DNA of 64,000 bases, taken from contig CAYLUQ010000007.1 in NCBI GenBank assembly GCA_964386915.1, positions 51,707 to 115,706 on the forward strand, read 5' to 3'. Every line of letters begins with the position of its first letter. Within the stretch, counting starts at the first letter, position 1. Below are positions 17,835 to 26,154 of the stretch, in pieces. The translations under genes were made by a program, and so were the position numbers. The DNA comes from JADHMP01 sp964386915. Its GTDB lineage: Bacteria > Bacteroidota > Bacteroidia > Flavobacteriales > Flavobacteriaceae. The notes below the pieces were generated by a model. It saw only the letters and a program-made list of their open reading frames with translations, did no database searches and was not told where the DNA came from.

Positions 17835-18254
17835 TTAGCTGTTTTTAGATTTTGTTAAGGTAGTTAACTTACTCAATGAAATGAGTTGACCCTCCTCATC
17901 TTCAACTCTAATTTCCCAAAGTTGAATGGTTTTTCCCCAATGCACAGGGCGAGCCGTTGCAGTCACGGTTCCTGAAGCTACACTTTTAAGATGATTGGCT
18001 GTTATTTCTATTCCTCTAACCTTAAGTTCTGCATTGCGCGACAGTAAAAATACAGCGGCACTACCCACACTCTCTGCTAAAGCAGCCGTAGCACCGCCAT
18101 GAAGCAATCCATCTGGTTGATGCACTTTTGGGGTTACGGGCATTTGAGCCGTTAAAAAATCTTCTCCAATATCGGTAAATTGGATAGCCAATGTTTCCAT
18201 AAGCGTATTTTTACAAATCCCATTGGCCAATTGAAGCAATTCTTTCTTTTCCAT
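17835..18254 (-). CDS. Hotdog-fold thioesterase, candidate DHNA-CoA thioesterase
   Basis: The 139-residue protein has the PaaI/YbdB-type hotdog pattern: MPVTPKVHQPDGLLHGGATAALAESVGSAAVFL, with a likely catalytic Glu (in LAES) and the HGG turn, and SVASGTVTATARPVHWGKTIQLWEI. As first gene of the men operon it is the natural candidate for MenI, which hydrolyses DHNA-CoA to DHNA before MenA acts. The family also includes thioesterases for other substrates, so the role rests on context. Its ATG lies only 15 bases beyond the dnaK terminator hairpin. Confidence 0.85.
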   Translation of the reverse strand: MEKKELLQLANGICKNTLMETLAIQFTDIGEDFLTAQMPVTPKVHQPDGLLHGGATAALAESVGSAAVFLLSRNAELKVRGIEITANHLKSVASGTVTATARPVHWGKTIQLWEIRVEDEEGQLISLSKLTTLTKSKNS

Positions 18255-18269
18255 TTTTTATGCAAATAA

Positions 18270-18301
18270 GAAAACCTTTTGTGCTAGCACAAAAGGTTTT
18301 C
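18270..18301 (-). terminator. Perfect 32-base palindrome, dnaK terminator
   Basis: A 32-base fully self-complementary sequence (arms GAAAACCTTTTGTGCT / AGCACAAAAGGTTTTC) lies 21 bases after the dnaK stop. In RNA it folds into a long hairpin whose 3' arm ends in TTTTC followed by TTATTT, so termination of dnaK is the simplest reading. It also lies just upstream of the men operon start and could act as a processing or operator site. Confidence 0.75.
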
Positions 18302-18322
18302 GTTGTTAAACACAATTAGTTG

Positions 18323-20224
18323 TTATTTAACCTCTTCAAAATCTACATCTTGAACATCGTCTTCCCCCTTGGCAGCTGCTGGCTCCTCTTTTCCTTCTGG
18401 GGGAGTTGTTCCACCTGCCTCTGCTTGGGCTTTATACATTTCTTCCGAGGCGTTTTTCCAAGCCTCATTTATTTTTTCTAAAGCGCTATCTATTTGGGCT
18501 AGATCTTTGCTTTCATGTGCTTTTTTGAGCTCTTCCAAAGCCGTTTCAATGGGCTTTTTCTTATCTTCAGAAAGCTTGTCTCCAAATTCCTGAAGTTGTT
18601 TTTCCGTTTGGAAGATCATTTGATCTGCACTATTGACCTTGTCTGCCTCCTCTTTCGCTTTTTTGTCGGCATCGGCATTGGCTTCAGCTTCTTTTTTCAT
18701 TTTTTCGATTTCCTCTTCAGTCAATCCTGACGAAGCTTCAATTCGAATATCTTGCGATTTATTGGTGGCTTTGTCTAAGGCACTCACTTTAATGATTCCG
18801 TTGGCGTCTATATCAAAAGTTACTTCAATTTGTGGGGTGCCTCGCTGTGCCGGTGGAATGCCGTCAAGATGGAAACGTCCAATGGTTTTGTTATCTGTAG
18901 CCATAGATCGTTCTCCTTGCAAAACGTGAATTTCTACCGAAGGTTGATTGTCTGCTGCTGTTGAAAAAACTTGTGATTTCTTGGTTGGAATGGTGGTGTT
19001 AGACTCAATTAGTTTGGTCATCACCCCTCCCATAGTTTCAATGCCAAGAGATAAAGGGGTTACGTCTAAAAGTAATACATCTTTCACGTCTCCAGAAAGA
19101 ACCCCTCCTTGAATGGCAGCACCAATGGCAACAACCTCATCAGGGTTTACCCCTTTGGATGGTTTCTTTCCAAAAAACTTTTCTACTTCGGTTTGAATAA
19201 TTGGAATTCGGGTTGATCCCCCTACCAAAATCACTTCGTCTACATCAGAAGTTGACAAACCAGCATCGTCTAGGGCTTTTTTTACTGGACTCATGGAGCG
19301 TTTTACTAATTCATCGGCTAATTTTTCAAAGTTAGCACGAGTCAAGGAAGTAACTAAGTGTTTAGGTCCTCCATCAGTGGCCGTAACATAAGGCAAGTTG
19401 ATTTCAGTTTGGGTTGAAGAAGACAATTCTATTTTGGCTTTTTCGGCAGCTTCTTTTAATCGTTGCAAAGCCATTGGATCTTTTCTTAAATCAATTCCTT
19501 CGTCTTGAATAAATTTTTCTGCCAAGAAATCTATAATTACTTGATCAAAATCATCTCCTCCTAAATGTGTATCTCCATTGGTAGAAAGCACTTCAAACAC
19601 CCCATCTCCTAATTCAAGGATTGAAATATCAAAGGTTCCTCCTCCCAAGTCATAAACGGCAATTTTCTTATCTGCTCCTCCTTTGTCTAGACCATAAGCC
19701 AAGGCAGCCGCCGTAGGCTCATTGATAATACGCTGTACTTTGAGACCGGCAATTTCACCAGCCTCTTTAGTAGCTTGACGCTGAGAATCATTAAAATAAG
19801 CGGGTACCGTTATCACAGCCTCTGAAACATCTTGTCCAAGATAATCTTCTGCTGTTTTTTTCATTTTTTGCAGGGTCATGGCAGAAAGCTCTTGGGGCGT
19901 ATATAATCTTCCATCAATATCTACACGGGGTGTGTCATTATCTCCTTTTACAACTTTGTAGGCAACATTTTTGGTTTCTTTTTGAGATTCCGAAAATTTG
20001 TTCCCCATAAAGCGTTTAATGGAAGCAATGGTTTTGGTTGGATTGGTTACTGCTTGTCTCTTTGCAGGGTCTCCAACTTTTATTTCTCCGCCCTCAACAA
20101 AGGCAATTACTGAGGGGGTGGTTCTTTTTCCTTCTGAATTGGGAATTACAACAGGTTCGTTTCCCTCCATTACGGATACACACGAGTTTGTAGTTCCTAA
20201 ATCAATTCCTATAATTTTACTCAT
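18323..20224 (-). CDS. dnaK: Chaperone protein DnaK (Hsp70)
   Basis: The ATP-driven chaperone of the cytoplasm, working with DnaJ and GrpE. From ATG 20224 the protein has 633 residues and starts MSKIIGIDLGTTNSCVSVMEG; a longer frame upstream lacks homology and is discarded. Visible: phosphate motifs (IDLGTTNS, YDLGGGTFDISIL), RIINEPTAAALAYGLDK, the linker DVLLLDVTPLSLGIE, the peptide-binding domain and an acidic C-terminal tail (EDDVQDVDFEEVK). dnaJ and grpE are not in this window. A sigma-54-like promoter lies just upstream, divergent from panB. Confidence 0.98.
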   Translation of the reverse strand: MSKIIGIDLGTTNSCVSVMEGNEPVVIPNSEGKRTTPSVIAFVEGGEIKVGDPAKRQAVTNPTKTIASIKRFMGNKFSESQKETKNVAYKVVKGDNDTPRVDIDGRLYTPQELSAMTLQKMKKTAEDYLGQDVSEAVITVPAYFNDSQRQATKEAGEIAGLKVQRIINEPTAAALAYGLDKGGADKKIAVYDLGGGTFDISILELGDGVFEVLSTNGDTHLGGDDFDQVIIDFLAEKFIQDEGIDLRKDPMALQRLKEAAEKAKIELSSSTQTEINLPYVTATDGGPKHLVTSLTRANFEKLADELVKRSMSPVKKALDDAGLSTSDVDEVILVGGSTRIPIIQTEVEKFFGKKPSKGVNPDEVVAIGAAIQGGVLSGDVKDVLLLDVTPLSLGIETMGGVMTKLIESNTTIPTKKSQVFSTAADNQPSVEIHVLQGERSMATDNKTIGRFHLDGIPPAQRGTPQIEVTFDIDANGIIKVSALDKATNKSQDIRIEASSGLTEEEIEKMKKEAEANADADKKAKEEADKVNSADQMIFQTEKQLQEFGDKLSEDKKKPIETALEELKKAHESKDLAQIDSALEKINEAWKNASEEMYKAQAEAGGTTPPEGKEEPAAAKGEDDVQDVDFEEVK

Positions 20225-20249
20225 AACTATTAAAATTTGGCAGAATATT

Positions 20250-20265
20250 GTCAAGCATCATGCCA
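20250..20265 (-). promoter_or_regulatory. Sigma-54-like promoter of dnaK
   Basis: Read on the minus strand, TGGCATG (20265-20259), four bases, then TTGA (20254-20251) match the -24/-12 consensus TGGCACG-N4-TTGC with two mismatches and the exact spacing. Transcription would begin about 12 bases on, leaving a leader of about 15 bases before the dnaK ATG. A GTGTCAG sequence lies about 14 bases upstream and could be part of a regulator site. Confidence 0.5.
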
Positions 20266-20373
20266 CCTTAAACCAAACTGACACCTTGGCAGCCCAGTTG
20301 TCTTTTTACCCGTTAAAAGGGCATGCGGATGACATTTTTTTAAAATTCGTGAAGTCACAATGACGAAACCTTT

Positions 20374-20381
20374 TATTTTTG
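20374..20381 (+). promoter_or_regulatory. -7 box for panB-rluA
   Basis: TATTTTTG matches the Bacteroidota -7 consensus TAnnTTTG exactly. No clear TTTG -33 element is seen. Transcription would start around 20388, about 6 bases before ATG 20394, which argues against the TTG at 20379 as start. Confidence 0.5.
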
Positions 20382-20393
20382 AAAAAAACAAGC

Positions 20394-21209
20394 ATGACAA
20401 CCTCTAAAAAATATGCACGTATAACCACCAAAACGCTTTCAGAAATGAAAGAAAATGGTGAAAAAATTGCTATGCTCACGGCTTATGACTTCACCTTAGC
20501 TGGCATTGTAGATCAGGCAGGTGTAGATATCATTTTAGTAGGTGATTCTGCATCAAACGTAATGGCGGGTCATGAAACCACCTTGCCCATTACCCTAGAT
20601 CAAATGATCTATCATGCCAGCAGCGTGGTTCGAGCGGTTAAAAGAGCCTTAGTGGTGGTAGACCTCCCTTTTGGAACCTATCAAGCCGATTCCAAAGAAG
20701 CTCTACGTTCGGCTATTAGAATCATGAAAGAATCGGGAGCTCATGCCGTTAAATTGGAAGGAGGCGAAGAAATAAAAGATTCCATAGCACGGATTCTCCA
20801 AGCCGGTATTCCCGTTATGGGACATTTGGGACTCACCCCGCAATCCATTTATAAATTTGGCACCTACACGGTTAGGGCTCAAAAAAAAGCAGAAGCTGAA
20901 CAATTGAGGGCTGATGCTAAGATGCTCGAAACCCTTGGTTGCTTTGGAATTGTGCTTGAAAAAATCCCTGCCACATTGGCTGGACAAGTGGCTCAAGAAA
21001 TAAAAGTTCCCATAATTGGCATTGGCGCTGGGGCAGAAGTAGATGGTCAGGTTTTGGTCTTGCATGATATGCTCGGCATGGATCAAACTTTTAGTCCTCG
21101 CTTTTTGCGACGCTATTTAAATCTAAATGAACAAATCACAACTGCTTTAGTCAACTATACTCAAGATGTGAAGCAAAAGCGGTTTCCTAATGCCAAAGAA
21201 AAATATTGA
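20394..21209 (+). CDS. panB: 3-methyl-2-oxobutanoate hydroxymethyltransferase
   Basis: The enzyme adds a hydroxymethyl group from methylene-THF to 2-oxoisovalerate, giving ketopantoate for pantothenate and CoA. From ATG 20394 there are 271 residues. Signatures: IAMLTAYDFTLAGIVDQAGVDIILVGDSASNVMAGHETTLPIT with Mg-binding Asp residues, VVVDLPFGTYQ, AVKLEGGEE with the catalytic Glu region following, MGHLGLTPQS and IGIGAGAEVDGQVLVLHDMLG. The 2-oxoisovalerate substrate comes from the ilv pathway encoded 10 kb away. Its TGA overlaps the rluA ATG (TGATG). Confidence 0.96.
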   Translation: MTTSKKYARITTKTLSEMKENGEKIAMLTAYDFTLAGIVDQAGVDIILVGDSASNVMAGHETTLPITLDQMIYHASSVVRAVKRALVVVDLPFGTYQADSKEALRSAIRIMKESGAHAVKLEGGEEIKDSIARILQAGIPVMGHLGLTPQSIYKFGTYTVRAQKKAEAEQLRADAKMLETLGCFGIVLEKIPATLAGQVAQEIKVPIIGIGAGAEVDGQVLVLHDMLGMDQTFSPRFLRRYLNLNEQITTALVNYTQDVKQKRFPNAKEKY

Positions 21210-21895
21210 TGGCTACACAAGCCTTATCTGTTCTCTATGAGGACAATCATCTTTTGGTGGTGAACAAACCCGCCGGTGTTCTCACCCAAGGCGATCAAAC
21301 CGGTGATGAACCATTGGTTGAGCAAGGCAAGGCCTACATTAAAAAAAAATACAACAAACCGGGAGCTGTTTTTTTAGGGGTTGTGCATCGGCTAGATAGA
21401 CCCACCAGCGGTGTAATTGTTTTGGCTCGCACCTCCAAGGCGTTAGCCCGGCTTAATGAGCAATTCAAACAAAGAACCGTTACTAAACAATATTGGGCCC
21501 TTGTGGGGAAAGATTTTAATCCGCCAAGCAACACCCTCACCCATTGGTTGGTGCGAAATGCTGCAAAAAATAAGTCAACGGCCTACCAAAAAGAGATGCC
21601 TTTGAGCAAAAAAGGCGTTTTACATTTTACTGTTAAGCAAGAATTAGAGCATTATTTACTACTAGAAATTGAGCTCGAAACAGGAAGGCACCATCAAATT
21701 AGAGCGCAATTTAGTGCTTTAGGTTTTCCCCTGCTGGGCGATTTAAAATATGGAGCCAAACGCAGTGCGCCCCATGGAGCAATAGGGCTTCATGCACGCT
21801 TGCTGGCCTTGAATCATCCGGTGACTCAAGAAAGAATGGTTTTTGAAGCCCCTCCCGCTAAACAGGGGATATGGAAGGCCGTTCTTTGCGATTAA
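21209..21895 (+). CDS. RluA-family pseudouridine synthase
   Basis: The 228-residue protein isomerises uridine to pseudouridine in rRNA or tRNA. The family motif with the catalytic Asp is clear: VHRLDRPTSGVIVLARTSKA; upstream ILYED-like VLYEDNHLLVVNKPAGVLTQGD and downstream LETGRHHQIRAQFSALGFPLLGDLKYG complete the signature. There is no S4 domain, so it resembles the short RluA/RluC-like branch; the target site cannot be assigned. ATG 21209 overlaps the panB stop. Its 3' end overlaps the convergent gene by 38 bases. Confidence 0.92.
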   Translation: MATQALSVLYEDNHLLVVNKPAGVLTQGDQTGDEPLVEQGKAYIKKKYNKPGAVFLGVVHRLDRPTSGVIVLARTSKALARLNEQFKQRTVTKQYWALVGKDFNPPSNTLTHWLVRNAAKNKSTAYQKEMPLSKKGVLHFTVKQELEHYLLLEIELETGRHHQIRAQFSALGFPLLGDLKYGAKRSAPHGAIGLHARLLALNHPVTQERMVFEAPPAKQGIWKAVLCD

Positions 21896-23429
21896 ATTGT
21901 TTGGCTTTTTGCTGAATAATTTCGGTAATGGGGCGATTTTCAATTTTGCTTTCCAACCAAGACAAAACATCTAGATAGAGAAAAGCCCGTCGCTCATAAG
22001 GATCATTTTCATAGACTTTCAACTCGGTGTAGAGTTCCTGGAAAGCCGCCTTTAATTCATGAGGATAAATGGTGCCCAAACGCCGCACAAAACGAATCAT
22101 GGCTTTTTGAACAGCATAGAGATCATTCATTTTAATTAAAAACTTGTAGGTTTCTCGTAGTTGCGTTTCGAGGTGATAATCAAATCCGGCTTCATAGTGA
22201 GCAAAAAGACTGAGTACACGAGTAAAACACAACAAATCTTCACGCATTTTTAAGTCTTTATTGCTTATGATTTTTTCCAAATAGAAAATACATTTTTCAT
22301 AATCCGATTCCCCAAAATAAAGACACGCAATTTTATAATAGAAAAGCATCACATGGTGGGGGTCAATTTGATTGTGAAAGGTGTCAATGCCTTCTATGAT
22401 TTGAGGCACTATAGCTACTCCCTCATCAAAGGCTCCTTCCATAAAGCATAAATTGAGTCTATTGCTATAGTAGAATTGAAAATTTAAAGCCTTTAAATTG
22501 TCGTTTTTTGGAAACTCTTCAGAAGATGTCCTGAAATGCAATTGATTAAGAACCGATTTGAATTTAGTTGGATATTTAAGCAAGGTTAAACTCTCCATTA
22601 GATAATTGTTGCCTTTTAAATAAAAAACCGGATGCAAAGCAATCATTTGAGGATTTTCTTCAAACATTTCGACCCATTTTGCGGCATAGCGATAGGCAGC
22701 CAAAAAATCTTGGGTTAAAAAGCCATACCAAACATGTGCTTTACAATACCAAAGGTTTTCTCGAAAGCCCAGCTTTTCTAACTCAATATCGGGCATGTTT
22801 TTGTAAAAAAAGTGCGTGATTTCTTTATACTCTGCATCGTTTTTGGCATAGCCTGCTTTGATGAGCTTTTGATAGAGTTGCAAAGACAAATTAGACAATT
22901 GGGTGGTCACATTGTTTTGCTTACTCAAAAAGGCGGCTTCGGCAATGAGATGATCGGCTCTATTGCTTAAACTTCTTGTAATGTATTGTGATTCAATAAT
23001 TTTTTCCAACTCAACCACGTCGTAGGCAATATATTTTTCTTCGTGCTTAAGCGCTAAATGCTTTGCTTTTTCTAAAATTTTAAGACTTTGTTTATAAAGC
23101 CCTTTTTGGTATAAAATGGTAGCAAAATCGAGCTGTTCACGGATCGAAATCCGAATGTTTTTATGGGCGGGATTCATCCGCAAGCTAATGAGTATCTGTT
23201 TGTATAAATGCGCCTTTAAATTGGAAAGTTGTTGTTTGGTAACAATGCCTTTTTCCAGTATGACTTTTTCTTGGTAATGAGGCATTTTATCCATCACATT
23301 AAAGAGGCTTAAAAATTTTGAATCTTCATTAGAACCCATACGTCCCACATAAAGCTTAAATTGCCTTTTTTCTGACTTAGTTAATGACTTAATCAGAACA
23401 AATAAATTATCTTTAGGGACATTTGTCAT
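21858..23429 (-). CDS. Large helical protein of unknown function
   Basis: I do not recognise a function. The 523-residue protein is almost entirely alpha-helical by pattern, without signal peptide or membrane segment. The N-terminus contains LIKSLTKSEKRQFKLY and a possible helix-turn region (GIVTKQQLSNLKAHLYKQIL); the middle and C-terminus show TPR/solenoid-like helical pairs such as LYQKGLYKQSLKILEKAKHLALKHEEKYIAY and DYEKCIFYLEKIISNKDLKMRED. Such proteins may act as protein scaffolds. Codon use and GC look like neighbours. It faces rluA (38-base 3' overlap) and is divergent from leuA. Confidence 0.75.
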   Translation of the reverse strand: MTNVPKDNLFVLIKSLTKSEKRQFKLYVGRMGSNEDSKFLSLFNVMDKMPHYQEKVILEKGIVTKQQLSNLKAHLYKQILISLRMNPAHKNIRISIREQLDFATILYQKGLYKQSLKILEKAKHLALKHEEKYIAYDVVELEKIIESQYITRSLSNRADHLIAEAAFLSKQNNVTTQLSNLSLQLYQKLIKAGYAKNDAEYKEITHFFYKNMPDIELEKLGFRENLWYCKAHVWYGFLTQDFLAAYRYAAKWVEMFEENPQMIALHPVFYLKGNNYLMESLTLLKYPTKFKSVLNQLHFRTSSEEFPKNDNLKALNFQFYYSNRLNLCFMEGAFDEGVAIVPQIIEGIDTFHNQIDPHHVMLFYYKIACLYFGESDYEKCIFYLEKIISNKDLKMREDLLCFTRVLSLFAHYEAGFDYHLETQLRETYKFLIKMNDLYAVQKAMIRFVRRLGTIYPHELKAAFQELYTELKVYENDPYERRAFLYLDVLSWLESKIENRPITEIIQQKAKQFNRKERPSISPV

Positions 23430-23552
23430 TGTAATAAAATAGGGATTAAAACATTGGTAATGAATTGCTTAATATCACATCATGAACAGCGAATATTGTA
23501 ATTCAAAGATACAATTTTTCTCGAATCTAAACTATTCTTTAATTTAGCCTAA

Positions 23553-23566
23553 TTGTTTTAAAACAA
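23553..23566. promoter_or_regulatory. 14-base palindrome upstream of leuA
   Basis: TTGTTTTAAAACAA is a perfect inverted repeat 20 bases before the leuA ATG. It could be an operator for a dimeric regulator of the leucine operon or chance in AT-rich DNA; there is no further evidence. Confidence 0.25.
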
Positions 23567-23586
23567 ACTAGACAGCGGTCACTAAA

Positions 23587-24735
23587 ATGGATTATGTAGA
23601 GATTTTTGATACCACCCTACGCGACGGCGAGCAAGTGCCCGGCTGCAAACTCGATTCCAAAACCAAGTTGGTCATTGCCGAGCAATTGGATTTACTAGGG
23701 GTTGACGTGCTAGAAGCTGGATTTCCCATTTCTAGTCCGGGCGACTTTAAAGCGGTGGAAGACATCTCTAAATTGGTTAAAAATGCAACCGTTTGTGGTC
23801 TCACTCGAGCAGTAAAAAAAGATATTGATGTGGCGGCTGAAGCACTAAAATCGGCCAAAAGAGCCCGTATTCATACAGGCATTGGCACTTCAGAAAGCCA
23901 TATTAAATATAAATTCAACGCCACTCCCGAGCAAATTTTAGAGCGGGCCGTTGCGGCTGTAAAGCATGCCAAATCCTATGTAGAAGATGTTGAGTTTTAT
24001 GCCGAGGATGCTGGTAGAACAGCAAATCCATTTCTCGCACAAGTGTGTGAAGCTGTTGTGAAAGCAGGGGCTACTGTTTTGAATATTCCCGATACCACAG
24101 GCTATTGCCTTCCAGAAGAATATGGAGCCAAAATGAAATACCTTAAAGAAAATGTAAAAGGGATTCACAAAGCTCGCTTGTCTTGTCATTGTCATAACGA
24201 TTTAGGATTGGCCACAGCAAATTCAATTGCCGGCGTACAACATGGAGCTCGACAAATAGAATGTACCATTAACGGAATTGGTGAACGAGCCGGAAACACT
24301 TCGCTAGAAGAAGTGGTGATGATTTTAAGACAGCACGCACATTTGAATTTAGACACCAGAATAAACGCTAAAATGCTACATGGCATTAGCAATTTGGTTT
24401 CAGAAAGTATGGGTATGCCTGTGCAACCTAATAAAGCTATAGTGGGTGCCAATGCCTTTGCCCACAGCTCTGGCATTCACCAAGATGGAGTCATAAAGAA
24501 AAGAGAAACCTATGAAATTATTGACCCCAAAGATGTGGGTGTCACTGAGTCTGCCATTGTGCTTACAGCCAGAAGCGGTCGTGCAGCTTTGGCTTATCGA
24601 GCCAAAAACATAGGTTTTGAATTAGACAAGCTCCAATTAGACAAAGTATACGAACAATTTTTAATTGTTGCCGATAGACAAAAAGAAGTGGGAGATGAAG
24701 ATCTTCCCAAGATTATAGAATCAAGCAATATTTAA
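23587..24735 (+). CDS. leuA: 2-isopropylmalate synthase, short form without regulatory domain
   Basis: It condenses acetyl-CoA with 2-oxoisovalerate, the first leucine-specific step. The 382-residue protein has the catalytic barrel motifs IFDTTLRDGEQVPG (metal Asp), ARIHTGIGTSESHI, VEFYAEDAGRT, and the metal-binding SCHCHNDLGLATANS, followed by the accessory subdomain (GANAFAHSSGIHQDGVIK). It stops before the C-terminal LeuA dimer domain that binds leucine, so it should lack classical feedback control. First gene of leuACD-(leuA-like)-leuB. A homocitrate or citramalate synthase is a less likely alternative. Confidence 0.88.
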   Translation: MDYVEIFDTTLRDGEQVPGCKLDSKTKLVIAEQLDLLGVDVLEAGFPISSPGDFKAVEDISKLVKNATVCGLTRAVKKDIDVAAEALKSAKRARIHTGIGTSESHIKYKFNATPEQILERAVAAVKHAKSYVEDVEFYAEDAGRTANPFLAQVCEAVVKAGATVLNIPDTTGYCLPEEYGAKMKYLKENVKGIHKARLSCHCHNDLGLATANSIAGVQHGARQIECTINGIGERAGNTSLEEVVMILRQHAHLNLDTRINAKMLHGISNLVSESMGMPVQPNKAIVGANAFAHSSGIHQDGVIKKRETYEIIDPKDVGVTESAIVLTARSGRAALAYRAKNIGFELDKLQLDKVYEQFLIVADRQKEVGDEDLPKIIESSNI

Positions 24736-24755
24736 CGTTTCATTGAATCTGAAGC

Positions 24756-26150
24756 ATGAAGAAAACACTTTTTGATAAAGTTTGGGACAGCCATGTGGTG
24801 CAATCTATAGAAAATGGACCCGATGTTCTTTTTATAGATCGTCATATGGTGCATGAGGTAACGAGTCCGGTTGCCTTTTTAGGATTAAAAAATAGAGGCA
24901 TAAAAGTGCGCTATCCCGAGCGAACTTTTGCCACAGCAGATCACAATACCCCTACGCTCAACCAACACTTGCCAGTTGCCGATCCTCTTTCAGCTAAACA
25001 ATTGGCTGCCTTAGAAGAAAATGCGAAAGCCAATGGTATTTCCTATTGGGGATTGGGGCATGAAAAAAACGGTATTGTACATGTAGTGGGGCCCGAATAT
25101 GGCATAACCCAACCCGGAGCCACTATTGTTTGTGGCGATTCACACACCTCTACGCACGGGGCGTTTGGTGCCATTGCCTTTGGCATTGGAACCTCTGAAG
25201 TAGAAATGGTTTTGGCAACCCAATGCATTATGCAGCCCAAACCCAAAAAAATGCGTATCACCATCAACGGCAAATTGAGCCACGGTGTAACCCCTAAAGA
25301 TGTGGCGTTGTTTATCATCTCTCAACTCACCACCTCTGGTGCCACTGGCTATTTTGTGGAATATGCTGGAGAAGTTTTTGAGAGCTTGAGCATGGAAGGA
25401 CGCATGACAGTTTGCAACCTAAGTATTGAAATGGGAGCCCGAGGGGGATTGATTGCCCCCGATCAAAAAACATTTGACTATCTAAAAGACAGAGAATTTA
25501 CACCAAAGGGAGCCGAATGGACAAAAGCCATGACCTATTGGGAAACACTCTATACCGATCAAGGGGCTGAATTTGATAAAGAATATCATTTTGACGGTGC
25601 CGAAATTGAACCGATGATCACTTATGGAACCAACCCCGGTATGGGCATGGGCATTTCCAAGTCTATCCCAACGGTAGAAGAGGGGTCAAATGGTGCAGCC
25701 ACTTATAAAAAATCACTTGATTATATGGGCTATGCAGAAGGCGATCAAATGCTGGGCAAACCCATTGATTTTGTCTTTTTAGGAAGTTGTACCAATGGAA
25801 GAATTGAAGACTTTAGAGCTTTTGCCTCCATTGTGAAAGGACGAAAAAAAGCTGAAAATGTGACCGCTTGGTTAGTGCCAGGCTCACACAATGTATTGAA
25901 ATCAATCCAAGAAGAAGGTCTTTTAGACATTTTAGAAAGCTCCGGATTTGAATTAAGAGAACCCGGTTGTTCAGCTTGTTTAGCAATGAATGACGATAAA
26001 ATTCCTGCTGGCAAATATGCTGTGAGCACCTCCAATCGAAATTTTGAAGGAAGACAAGGGCCTGGCGCTAGAACCCTATTAGCTAGCCCCATTGTTGCAG
26101 CAGCAGCAGCAGTAACAGGAAAAGTAACAGATCCACGAACCTTATTGTAA
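24756..26150 (+). CDS. leuC: 3-isopropylmalate dehydratase large subunit
   Basis: With LeuD it isomerises 2- to 3-isopropylmalate. The 464-residue aconitase-family protein has the start LFDKVWDSHVV, IDRHMVHEVTSPVAF, CGDSHTSTHGAFGAIAFGIGTSEVE, and three Fe-S cluster cysteines: one in FLGSCTNGRIEDF and two in REPGCSACLAMN. RNFEGRQGPGARTLLASP also matches. It lies 20 bases after leuA and 4 bases before leuD. Confidence 0.97.
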   Translation: MKKTLFDKVWDSHVVQSIENGPDVLFIDRHMVHEVTSPVAFLGLKNRGIKVRYPERTFATADHNTPTLNQHLPVADPLSAKQLAALEENAKANGISYWGLGHEKNGIVHVVGPEYGITQPGATIVCGDSHTSTHGAFGAIAFGIGTSEVEMVLATQCIMQPKPKKMRITINGKLSHGVTPKDVALFIISQLTTSGATGYFVEYAGEVFESLSMEGRMTVCNLSIEMGARGGLIAPDQKTFDYLKDREFTPKGAEWTKAMTYWETLYTDQGAEFDKEYHFDGAEIEPMITYGTNPGMGMGISKSIPTVEEGSNGAATYKKSLDYMGYAEGDQMLGKPIDFVFLGSCTNGRIEDFRAFASIVKGRKKAENVTAWLVPGSHNVLKSIQEEGLLDILESSGFELREPGCSACLAMNDDKIPAGKYAVSTSNRNFEGRQGPGARTLLASPIVAAAAAVTGKVTDPRTLL

Positions 26151-26154
26151 TACG

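Noticed and set aside
23482..23547. Short frame of 21 codons upstream of leuA as a possible leucine leader peptide
   Set aside because: It has only three Leu, scattered, no clear promoter before it and no hairpin after it.
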